Origin: Salinarimonas sp.
Lineage (GTDB): Bacteria > Pseudomonadota > Alphaproteobacteria > Rhizobiales > Beijerinckiaceae
Length of the DNA stretch: 64,000 nt
Reading direction: 5' to 3'
NCBI RefSeq assembly: GCF_040111675.1
Contig: NZ_CP157794.1
Span: forward strand, 496,001 to 560,000
Below the pieces are notes generated by a model that ran no database searches, was not told the DNA's origin, and saw only the letters and a program-made list of their open reading frames with translations. Both the position numbers and the translations under genes were made by a program. Every line of letters starts with the position of its first letter. Within the stretch, counting starts at the first letter, position 1. Positions 1 to 10,700 of the stretch are shown here, one piece after another.

Positions 1-1703
1 AGCGTGGCGAGGACGGCGACGATCTGGTCGCGGCCCCTCGGCAGGGCGATCGCCACGGGCGTCTCGGCGCCGATCCCCGCCTCCTGCAGCGCGCCCGCGA
101 GCGCGCGGGCGCGATCGTGGAGCGCGGCGAAGGAGAGCGCGCCGTCGGCGTCGAGGAGCGCGGGCGCATCGCCGCGGCGGGCGGCGGTGCGCGCGAACAG
201 CTCCTCGAGCCGCGCCCGCGGGAACGGGCCCGCGGTGTCGTCGAGCGCGCGGCGCGCCGCCCGCTGGTCGGGGGGGAGCGGCAGGGGCCCGCCCCGCTCC
301 CAGGCGGCGTCCGCGCCGGCGAGGTCGCGCAGGAGGCGCTCCAGCGCGCCGAAGGCGGCCTCGATCACGCCATCGGGGAACGCGTCCTCGACCACGTCCC
401 AGCTCAGGGCGAGCGCGCCCTCGACCTCGAGCGCCTGCTGATCGAGGAGCACCTGCGGCGTCTGCGTCACCTCGTGCACGAGGGCGCCGAGCGCCTCGAG
501 CGCGCGATAGCCGGGCGTCCCGAGCGCGCTCGTGTAGACGAAGGGCGCGAGCGCCGTGTCCGTCCCGGCGAGGGCGGCGCGCTCGCGCAGCAGGGTCACG
601 CCCGAGACGGCGCCGTCGGCGAGGCGCTCCCAGAGCCGGTCGCGGTGGCGCGTGGCCCGCGCGTGGAAGGCCACGTCTCCGCCCGTCTCGACGTCGAGCA
701 GGGTGAAGGAGGTGAAGTCCCCGGCGACGCGGTCGATCTCGGGGTGAAGCGGCGGGCGGTTCTGGACCGTGACGTTGAGGAGGAAGCGCGGCGTCTCGCT
801 CCAGGCGCCCAGCACGTCGGCATAGGCGGTCAGCAGCGCGTCCGAGGCGGTGAGGTCGCGCGCGGCGGCGCGGCTCTTGAAGGCGGCCCAGTCCGCCGGC
901 GCGAGCCGCAGGGTCCTGCGCGCGAAGCGCATGGCGAGCGCCGTGTCCGGCGTCTTCCGGGGCAGGGCCGGCGGATCGGGCAGATCGGGCAGGCGCGCCC
1001 GCCAGGCGGCGAGGGCGCGGGCGTGCTCGGCCTCGCCGCGGCGCGCGTCGAGGGCGAGGGCGACGTCGCGATAGCCGAGCGTCGGCGGCGCCGGCAGCGC
1101 CTCGCCCCGATAGAGCGCCACCCAGTCCCGCGCGACGAGGGCGCTGCCCGCGAGGTCGAGATGGATCGCGTCCTCGCCGTAGAGGAGGCGGGTGGTGCGC
1201 GCGTCGAGCCGCACGGCGCGGATCTCGAAGAGCGGCCAGCGCGCGACGTCGTAGACGCGATGCGCCATCCCCTCGCGCAGGGCGGCGAGGCGGGCGGCGC
1301 GGGCGTCGGGCGCGGCGCCGCTCAGGTCCTCGACGGCGATCCGGTAGGTCGGCGCCGTGGGCATGATCCGCGCCGTCCCGTCCGGGAGGACGACGGCGCG
1401 CATCATGTCGTGGCGGGCGATCGCCGCGTTCCAGGCGGCCTCGAGCCGGGGCAGGTCGAGATCGCGGCAGTCGATCTCGAAATAGCCGTGGATGCCGACG
1501 CCGCCGAGGGGGAAGCCGGGGCGGCGGCCGAGCCAGTAGGCCTCCTGGATCTCGGTGAGCGGGAAGGGCGCGAACCGGTTCTGCGGATCGGGGACGATCG
1601 CGGGCGCGGGCCGCGCCCCGGCCTCGCGGTCGCGCGCGGCGAGGAGACGCTTGAGCAGCGCGCGGCGGTCCTCGGCGGTGGCGGGGGCGGCGAGGGGCGG
1701 CAT
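1..1703 (-). CDS. Nonribosomal peptide synthetase, Cy-A start (C-terminus off the window)
   Basis: This is the second megasynthase gene of the cluster; only its first 567 codons are in the window. The ATG at 1703 follows the TGA of the upstream PKS/NRPS gene after a single base, so translation is probably coupled. Residues about 48-450 form a condensation domain of the cyclization (Cy) type: the entry motif PLTEIQEAYWLGR is characteristic and the RHD of the early core is present. The expected DxxxxDxxS motif is only partly matched (DAIHLDLAGS). From about residue 490 an adenylation domain begins (ALLDADGALSFAALHDRA). It should accept the chain from the preceding ACP and add a heterocyclisable residue (Cys, Ser or Thr), but its specificity pocket lies outside the window. 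It could be an ordinary condensation domain with Cy-like sequence. Confidence 0.88.
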   Translation of the reverse strand, partial: MPPLAAPATAEDRRALLKRLLAARDREAGARPAPAIVPDPQNRFAPFPLTEIQEAYWLGRRPGFPLGGVGIHGYFEIDCRDLDLPRLEAAWNAAIARHDMMRAVVLPDGTARIMPTAPTYRIAVEDLSGAAPDARAARLAALREGMAHRVYDVARWPLFEIRAVRLDARTTRLLYGEDAIHLDLAGSALVARDWVALYRGEALPAPPTLGYRDVALALDARRGEAEHARALAAWRARLPDLPDPPALPRKTPDTALAMRFARRTLRLAPADWAAFKSRAAARDLTASDALLTAYADVLGAWSETPRFLLNVTVQNRPPLHPEIDRVAGDFTSFTLLDVETGGDVAFHARATRHRDRLWERLADGAVSGVTLLRERAALAGTDTALAPFVYTSALGTPGYRALEALGALVHEVTQTPQVLLDQQALEVEGALALSWDVVEDAFPDGVIEAAFGALERLLRDLAGADAAWERGGPLPLPPDQRAARRALDDTAGPFPRARLEELFARTAARRGDAPALLDADGALSFAALHDRARALAGALQEAGIGAETPVAIALPRGRDQIVAVLAT

Positions 1704-1704
1704 G

Positions 1705-4700
1705 TCACGTCTCCGCCGTCTCGGCGAGGACGGCGTCGAGGGCGCGCGCCACCTCCTCGTCGGTGAGCGCGTCGACGTCGCCCGGATCGGCCGGGGCCGT
1801 CTCGCCCGCCAGCGCCTGCGCGATGGCGGCGAGGCCGGGGGCGGCGATCAGCCGGCGCGGGGCGACGACGAGGCCGAGATCCTCGGCGAGCTCGTTGCGC
1901 AGCTCCAGCACGGCGAGCGAATCGAGGCCGAGCGCGGCGAGGGTTCGCTCGCGGGGGATCTCGGCGGGCGCGAGGCCGGTGCGCCGGGCGACCCGCGCGG
2001 CGAGGTCGTCCGCGAGGGCGACGGCGTCGCGCGGCGGCGCGGGCCGGCGGGCGAGGGGAGGCGTCGCCGGCGAGGCGGCCGGCGCGAAGGCGCGCGCGAG
2101 GCGCGGCGCGAAGCCGCCGACGACGACGTGCGCCGCCGGCGGCGCGGCCATCAGCCGCCCGAGCCGATCGAGACCCTCGGCGAGGCTCACCGCCTCGTAG
2201 GCGCCCGCCTCGTCGCGGCCGGCGGAGGGCGAGCCCGGATAGGACCAGGGCCCGAAGGCGACGGCGAGCGCCGGCAGCCCGGCCCGGCGGCGCGCCTCGG
2301 CGATCGCGTCGACCCCGGCGCTGGCGGCGGCGTAGTTCGCCTGGCCCGGCGCGCCGAGCGTGCCGGCCACGGAGGAGAACAGGACGAATCGGTCGAGGGA
2401 GCGCGCGCGCGTCGCGGCGTCCAGGACGCGCGCGCCGTCGAGCTTGGCGCTGAGGGCGGTGCGCAGCGAGGCGGGCGTCTGGTCGACCAGAAGCCGGTCG
2501 TCGAGGGCGAGCGCGGCGTGGATCACGCCCGCGAGCGGCGGCAGCGTGGCGTCGATCTCCGCGAGGAGCGCGCCGACCTCGGCCGCGTCGGCGGCGTCGA
2601 CGCGGCGCACGCGGATCCGCTGCGCCAGCGCGCCGGCGGCGGAGAGGTCGACCGTCGCCGGGTCGCGCCGTCCGGCGAGGACGACCGCGTCCGCGCCGCA
2701 GCCCGCGAGCCAGGCGCCGAGATGCGGGCCGAGCCCGCCGGTGCCGCCCGTCACGAGCCAGGTCCCGCGCGTGCGGAAGGGTTCGGCGCCGTCGTTCGGA
2801 AGCGGGACGGCGGCGAGCTCCGGCGTCAGCCGCCGGCCGTCGCGCAGGGCGGCCTGGGGCGGCGCGGCGGGCCCGGCGGCGAGGGCGAGGAGGGCGTCGA
2901 GGCAGGCCGGCGTCGGCGCGCGCGGGAGATCGACGAGGCCGAGCGCGAGCTCGGGATGCTCGTGCAGCGCCGTGCGCACCAGGCCCCAGAGGCTCGCCTG
3001 GCCGGCCGCCGGCGCGGGATCGTCGGCGCGTACGAGCTGGGCGCCGCGCGTCACGACGAGGAGCGGCGCGGTTCGGCGCAGGCCCGCCTCGGCGTGCGCG
3101 CGGATCAGGTCGAGCACGCCGAGGCACGGCGCATCGGCGTCGTCGCCGTCGCGCGCGTCGAGGGCGCGCAGGTCGAGGATCGGCGCGGCCGCGCGCTCCG
3201 CCGGGCTCGCCCGATCGAAGGCGAGAACGCGCGCGCCGCGCGCCGCGGCGCGGGCGGCGAGCGCCGCCGCGCGAGGGCCCTCGCCGGCGACGACGAGGCT
3301 GCGGCCGGCGATGTCGGGCGCGCCGTCGCCGGGTTCGCTCGCGGTCCAGGCGATCCGGCGCAGCCACGGAGCGCTCACGGCGAGGCCGGCGGCGCGGCGG
3401 AAGACGAGGCCCTCGATCCGGCCCGTCACCGCCCCGGCGGCGTCGAGGAGGACGAGATCGGCCGCGGTCTCGTCGGGCGCGGCGGCCCGCGCGGGGCGGG
3501 CGCGGCAGAGGACCGGAGCCGCGCCCGGCACGAGCAAGACCCGCCGCGCGGCCACGGGGACGATCGGCCCGCCGGCGCGCGAGCCCGTGAGCGCGTGGCC
3601 GGCGGCGAGGATCGCGGCGTCGAGGAGGGCCGGATGGCGGGCGGGCGCGAGGGCGGCGTCGCCCTCCGCCGGCGCGAGCGCGCCCTCGGCGCCGCCCGCG
3701 GCGTCCCGGTTCAGGCGCGCGAGGCGGCGGTAGTCCGGGCCGAGCGCGACGCCCTCCTCCGCCAGCGCCGCGTAGAGCGGCGCGAGGGGGACGTCGTCGC
3801 CCGCGCCCGGCTCGGCCCGTGGCGTCTCGGCCCGTGGCGTCTCGGCCCGGGGCGTCTCGGCCCGGGGCGCTTCGCAGGCGGCCGGCCCGGCCGCGATCCG
3901 CGCCGTGGCGATGCGCCGCCAGGCCGGCGGGTCGGCGTCGGCGGGCGCGGCGTGGAGGGAGACCGTGTCGCCCGCGACCACCGTCTGCACCCGCATCGGC
4001 GCGTCGAGCACGAGCGGCGCTTCCGCCTCGACCGCCTCGAGCCCGCGGGCCGGATCGGGGGCGGCGGCGGCGAGCATCTCGCAGGCCGCCGCGAAGGGCA
4101 GGACCACGGATCCGCCGACCCGATGATCGGCGAGCCAAGACGTCTGCGCCGACAGCCGCGCCTCGAAGACGGTCCCCGCGAGCGCGGGCGAGGAGAGGCG
4201 CGCGCCGAGAAGCGGACGATCCGGCGACGGGCCGGCCGAGGGCGCGGCAGGCGCTGGAGGGGCGTCCTCCAGCCGGTAGCGGCGCCGCCGCCAGGGATAG
4301 GCCGGCAGGCGCAGCGCCGGGACGGGATCGGGATGGAGCGCCCGCCAGTCGGGCGCGAACCCGGCGACATGGAGCCGCGCGAGGCTGTCGAGGAAGGGCA
4401 GGCGGCCGGCGCCGCGCTCCGCCGAGGCGAGGACCGCGATCGTGGTCCCCCGCGCGTCGGCCGCGGCCTGGAGCGGGGCGGCGCTCATCGGGCGCGGGGC
4501 GCAGTCGACGAAGGTGGCGTGGCCGGCGCCGACGAGGTCGGCGAGGACGGGCGCGAGCCGGACGGGCCGGCGCAGGTTGTCGGCCCAGTAGCGCGCGTCG
4601 AGCCGGGTCTCGCCCGCGCGGCCCTCGACGGCGCCGTGGAAGGGGATGCGCGGCGGCGTCGGCGCGAGCCCGGCGAGGGCGGCCTCGAGGGCGGCGGCCG

Positions 4701-7700
4701 CGGGCGCGACGGCGGGTCCGTGGCTGGCGAAGTCGCCGTTGGGCACGAGCCGCGCCTCGATCCCGCGCGCGGCGCAGGCGTCGAGGAGGCGGCGCATGGG
4801 CGCTTCCGCGCCGGCGACGAGGCAGGTTTCGGGCGCGGTCTCGGCGGCGAGCCAGAGCGCGCCGTCGCGGACGGCCCGCGCCTCGCTCCCCGCGAGGAGC
4901 GCGCGCGCCGCCTCCGCCGCGAGCGGAAGCTGCGCCATGGCGCCGGGTGCGGGATGGGCCTCGAGCGCGGCCGCCCGCGCCGTGGCGACGCGGGTCGCCT
5001 GGTCGAGATCGAGGGCGCCGGCGGCATGGGCGGCGGCGATCTCGCCGAGGCTCCAGCCCACCACGGCGGCCGGGATGAGGCCGAGCGCCCGCCACGCGGC
5101 GGCGAGGCCGAGCTGCATGGCGACGCTCGCCATCAGCGCCGGGCCGGGCCTCGCCAGGGCGGGGGCGGCGTCGTCCCGCGTCAGCAGGGCGGCGAGCGGC
5201 AGGCCGGCCACGGGTCCGCTCGTCGCCTCGATCTCCGCGAGGGCCTCCGCGAAGCCCGGAAGGTCGACGAGACCGCGCCCCATGCCGGGGCTCTGCGCGC
5301 CCTGGCCGGGAAAGACGAGGACCGGCGCCGGCGCGTCGGTCCGGGCCCTGTCGCGGCGCACGCGCGAAGTCGCGGGCGCGCCCGTCGCCCAGGCGGCGAG
5401 CGCCTCCGCCGCGGCGGAGGCGTCCGGCGCGGCGAGGGCGAGGCGCTCGGGATGGTGCAGGCGCCGCCGCGCGGCGCAGGCCGCGACCGCCGGCAACGGC
5501 AGCGCACGCCCGGGGCCGCGCAGCCAGGCCGCCATGCGGTCCGCGGACGCCGCCAGCGCTTCCGGGTCGCGCGCCGAGAGCACGAGGAGAGCGGGGCCGT
5601 CCTGCGCCACGTCGGCCGGCGTCGCCGGCTCCGGCGCGGGGCCGAGGATCGCGTGCGCGTTGGTGCCGCCGATGCCGAAGGAGCTCAGACCGGCGAAGGG
5701 CTTGTCCTTCGGCCAGGGCCTCGCCCGCGCGTTGGCGAAGAAGGGCGTGCGCGCGAACCCGATCTCCGGGTTCGGCCGCTCGGCGTGCAGGCTCGGGGGC
5801 AGCACGCCGGCGTCGCGGGCGAGGGCGAGCTTGATCAGGCCCGCGATGCCGGCGGCGGTGTCGAGGTGGCCGAGATTGCCCTTCACCGAGCCCAGCGCCA
5901 CGTTGCGCGCGCCGCCCGCCTCGGCATAGGCCCGCGTCAGCGCCGCGACCTCGATCGGGTCGCCGAGCGGCGTGCCGGTGCCGTGGCCCTCGACGAGGCC
6001 GATCCGCGCCGGCGCGACGCCGGCCGCGGCGAGGGCGGCGGCGATCGTGCGCGCCTGGCCGTCGACGCCGGGCGCGGCGAAGCCGGCGCGCGCCGCGCCG
6101 TCGTTGGCGATGGCGCTGCCCGCGATCACGGCGAGGACGGCGTCGCCGTCGGCGATGGCGTCGGCGAGCCGGCGCAGCGCGACGAGGCCGCCGCCGGAGC
6201 CGAACACGGTGCCGTCGCAATCGGCGGAATAGGGCCGGCAGACGCCGTCGCGCGAGGAATAGCCGCCGGGCTGCCAGAGGTAGCCGGCGTCGTGCGGGAC
6301 CTGCAGCGCCACGCCCCCGGCGAGCGCCGCGTCGCATTCGCCGAGGATCAGGCTCTGGCAGGCGAGGTGGACCGCGACGAGGGAGGTCGAGCAGGCGGTC
6401 TGGACGGTGAGGCTCGGCCCGGTGAGGCCGAGCTTCCAGGACACGCGGGTGGCGAGGTAGTCGCGGTCGGTGGCGACGCGCAGCGCCATGCCCTCCGCGC
6501 TCTCCTGGCGCACGCCCGCCCGCAGGCGCGCCAGGTACGCGCTCTCGTTGGCGCCGGCGAAGACGCCGATGCGCAGGGCGTCCCCCGGCGCGAGCCCGGC
6601 ATGCTCCAGCGCGTCGACGGCGAGCTCCAGCATCAGCCGGTGCTGCGGGTCCATGCGCTCGGCCTCGAAGGGCGACACGCCGAAATAGCCGGCGTCGAAG
6701 GTCTCCGCCCCGTCGAGGACGGGGCGCGCCGGGACGTAGTCGCGTCGGCGGGCCAGCGCGGCGTCGCGGGTGGCGGCGAGCGCGTCGGGCGTGAAGCGGC
6801 GCACCAGATCGCGGCCCTCGCGCAGCGCCTCCCAGAAGGACTCGGGTCCGTCCGCGCCGGGAAAGCGGCAGGACAGGCCGACGATCGCGACGGCGCGGTC
6901 GTCGCCGCGGGTGGCGCGCGGGCGCGGCGCCGGCCGTGTCGCGGCGGCGGGCGCGTGCGCCGCGCACCGGGCGGCGAGGGCGGCCACGCTCGGATGCGCG
7001 AAGAGATCGGCGACCGAAAGCGTCGCGCCGGCGTCGCGGGCGAGCCCGTCGCGCAGGCGCAGCAGGTCGAGAGAGGTCAGTCCCGTCTCGAAGAAGGACG
7101 CCTCGTCCGGCGCCTCCCGCGCGCCGAGGGCGGTGACGGCCGCGCGGATGCGCGCGCGCCAGGTCTCTCGTGAGGTCTCCCGTGCGCTCTCCGGTGCGCG
7201 CTCGGGCGCGGTCTCCGGGGCAGCGAGGGCGGCGCGGTCGAGCTTTCCGTTCGCCGTCAGCGGCGGCGCGTCGCGGAGCGTGAGAGCGGCCGGGATCATC
7301 GCCGCCGGCAGGGCGGCGCGCAGGCGCGCCGCGAGGGCGGCTTCGAGGGCGGGGCCGTCGGCCATCGCCTCGGCGCGGACGTGCACGATGACGTCGAGAC
7401 CCGTCACGCCGCGCCCCTCGCGGCGGGGCGTGACGACGGCCGCGCGCACCGCGGGATGGCTCTGCAGCGCCGCCTCGACCTCGCCGGGCTCGACCCGCTG
7501 GCCGAGGATCTTGACCTGCCGGTCCTCCCGGCCGAGCAGCTCGATCAGCCCGCCGGGGCGCATGCGGGCGAGGTCCCCGGTGCGGTAGAGGCGCGCGCCG
7601 GTGCGCGGGTGGACGACGAAGCGCTCGCGGGTGCGCTCGGGGTCGCGGTGGTAGCCCTCGGCGAGGCTCGCGCCCCCGATGTAGAGCGGGCCGGGGACCC

Positions 7701-10700
7701 AATCGGGGCGCGGGAACAGGGCCTCGTCGAGAACCAGCGCGGATTGGCCGCCGAGAGGCCGGCCGTAGGGCACGCTGGGCCAGGCGGGATCCGCCGCCTC
7801 GCCGATCTCGTGCCAGACGGACCAGATGCCCGCCTCCGTCGCCCCGCCCAGGGAGACGAGGCGTACCGGCCCCTCCGCCAGCGCCCGAATGCGGGCGGGC
7901 AGCGCGCGCGGGATCCAGTCGCCGCTCAGCATGACGACGCGCAGGCTCGCCGGCAGGCGGCCGCCCGCCGCCTCGGCATGGGCGACGAGCGCCTCGAGCA
8001 CCAGCGGCGCCGAGTTCCAGACCGTGACCGCCTCCTCCCGCATCAGCGCGAGGAGGGCGGCGGGATCGCGCAGGCGCGCCTCGTCGGGCGCGACCAGCGT
8101 CGCGCCGGCCCGCAGGGCGCCGAAAATGTCGAAGACCGAGAGGTCGAAGCCCATGGCGGAGACGCCGAGGACGCGATCGTCCTCGCCGAGCGCGATCCGC
8201 GCCGCGACGTCGGCGATCGTGCCGAGCGCCGCGCGATGCGCCACGGCGACGCCCTTGGGCGCGCCGGTCGAGCCCGAGGTCGTGATCACGTAGGCGAGCG
8301 CCTCGGGGCGCGCGGAGTCCGGCGGGGGGGCGGCCGCGGCGCCGGGCGGGTCCGCCGCCGCGATCGGGATGCGCGCGAGGCCGTCCGGGAGGACGCCGCT
8401 CGCGGCGGCGCGAGACGTCGCGAGGCAGGCGCGCAGGCCGGAATCGGCGCACACGCGCGCGATCCGGTCCGCCGGCCAGGCGAGATCGAGGGGGAGGTAG
8501 GCCGCCCCGATCCGCGCGAGCGCGATGGCCGCGAGCGGCCCCGCCGCCCCGCGCTCGGCGGCGATCCCGACGAGGTCGCCCGCGCTCACCCTCGCCGCGG
8601 CGCAGGCCCGCGCGATCGCGGCCACCCGTGCGGCGAGGCCGGCGCGATCGAGCCGTAGGCCCGGCGCGACGAGGGCGGGACGCGCGGGATCGCGACCGGC
8701 ATCGTCGAGGCGCGCGGCGAGGGTCTCGCCCGCGCGCGGCGCGCCGGCGATCGGCGGCTCGAGCGCCGGCGCGCCTGCGTGATCGGGGACGGCGCGGGCG
8801 TCGAGCGTCGTCCAGTCCGCCTCAGCGAGGCGTTCGAGGAGGTCGCGATAGGCCTCGTGCATGGCCTCCGGGAGGCCCTCCGGAAAGGCGCCCTCGACGA
8901 CGTCCCAGTTGAAGCGCAGGGCGCCGCCGACGGCCCCGAGATGGTGGTCGATCAGCGTCTGCGGCGTGCGCACGACGCCGCCGCTTCTCGCCTCCGACCA
9001 GCCGAGCAGCGTCGCCTCCGGACCGTCGAGATCGAGGCCGAGCAGGCTCGTGAACACGATCGGCTGCAGCCCGCCGGCGGCGAGCCGCGCCGGGCGGGCG
9101 GGGTCGTCCGGGTCCTCCGCGAGCGCGGCCCAGAGCGCCCGCTGGACCGCCGCGGCGCGCGTCGCGAAGGAAGCGGGCTCGGCGAGGTCGAGGGGGAGGA
9201 GCGCGACGCCGCTCGCGTCGTCGCTGTCGCCGTGGCGGACGGCGCCGGCGCCGAGGCTCGGCAGGTTGAGGGTGAAGCGCGGGACGCGGGCGAAGCGCGC
9301 GAGCGTCTCCGCATAGGCGGCGGCCAGCGCCGCCGTCGGCGTCACCCGCGCCGCCGCGGCCTTCGCCTGGAACGCCGCCCAGGCGGCGGGCGCGAGCCGG
9401 CCGGAGAGCCGTCGCATGCGCGGCGGAGTCAGCGCGGCGTCGGAGGCGGCGCGGGGCAGGTCCGGCGCTGGGAAGAGCGCCGCGGGGGGCTCGCGCCCGG
9501 TGCGGACCGGGGGGCGCGGGGCGGGTGCGGCGTCGGGCGCGGGGTCCGGCGCGGGGTCCGGCGCGGCGATCTCCCGGCCGTCGTAGAGCGCGACGAGGTC
9601 GCGGGCGAGCCGGCGCAGGAAGCGCATGTCGCCGAGGATCAGCTCGACGCTCGCGAGGCAGCGCCAGGTCGCCTCGTCCAGGCGTGCGAGCGCGATCTGG
9701 AAGAGCGGCCACTCGCCCGCGGGCGGGAGGCTGTCGGCGACGTCGGCGCGCAGCTCCGCGAGCCGCGCCTCCCGGGCCATGGCGTCGAGGCCGCGCAGGT
9801 CGGCGACGGCGACGGGAACGCCGGGCGGATCCGCGAGGACGCGGCGGCGTCCGTCGGCGTCGACGACCGTGCGCAGACCCCGATGCCGGGCGACGAGCGC
9901 GTCGAGCGCGGCGCGGGCGCGGGCGGGATCGAGGTCGGCGAGGTCGCGCTCGCAGACGATGCGCGCGGCGACGCCGCCGAGCGGCACGTCCGGATCGCGG
10001 GCGAAGAGATAGGCGCGCTGAAGCGCGGTGAGCGGCGCGCTCGGCGCGGGCGACGGCTCCGCGGCGGTCGCGTCGTCGTCGGCGCGTCCGAGGGCGGCGG
10101 CCAGCGCTTCGGCGCTCGCGCCCCCCTGCAGCAGCGCGAGCGAGAGCGGCCGCCCGAGCCGCGCGGCGAGGGCGTCGACGAGGCGCGCCGCCAGAAGGCT
10201 GTCGCCGCCCGCCGCGACGAAATCGTCGCCCGGGCCGAGAGCGGGCGCACCGAGGAGGCGGCGCATCTCGGCGAGGACGAGCGCCTCGATCCCCTCGCCC
10301 GGCGCGCTCGCGGGCGCGTCCGCCGCGCCCTGGTCGCCCCGCGGCGGGGGGAGCGCCTTGCGGTCGAGCTTGCCGCTCGCGGTGGTCGGCAGGGCGTCGA
10401 CGACGGTGAGGAGCGAGGGCCGCAGCGCTCGGGGCGCCGTGCGGTCGAGATGCGACCGGATCGCCGCGAGGGCGGCGGAGCGGTCGCCGCCGGGGGCGAG
10501 CACGACATAGCCGACGAGCCGGCGCGAGCCGCGCCCGTCGGGGAAGGCCGCCGTCGCCGCGGCGCGCACGCCCGGGGCGGCGGCGAGGCGCGCATCCGCA
10601 TCGGCGAGGGCGAGGCGCACGCCGCGGATCTTCACCTCGTCGTCGCGCCGCCCCACGAAGCGCAGGAGCCCGTCCGCGCCGCGCACGGCGATGTCGCCGG

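Noticed and set aside
1555..7173. Very long open frame on the plus strand opposite the NRPS-PKS gene
   Set aside because: The Arg/Gly/Glu-rich translation has no domain logic and is antisense to intact PKS/NRPS domains; it arises from codon-position GC bias.
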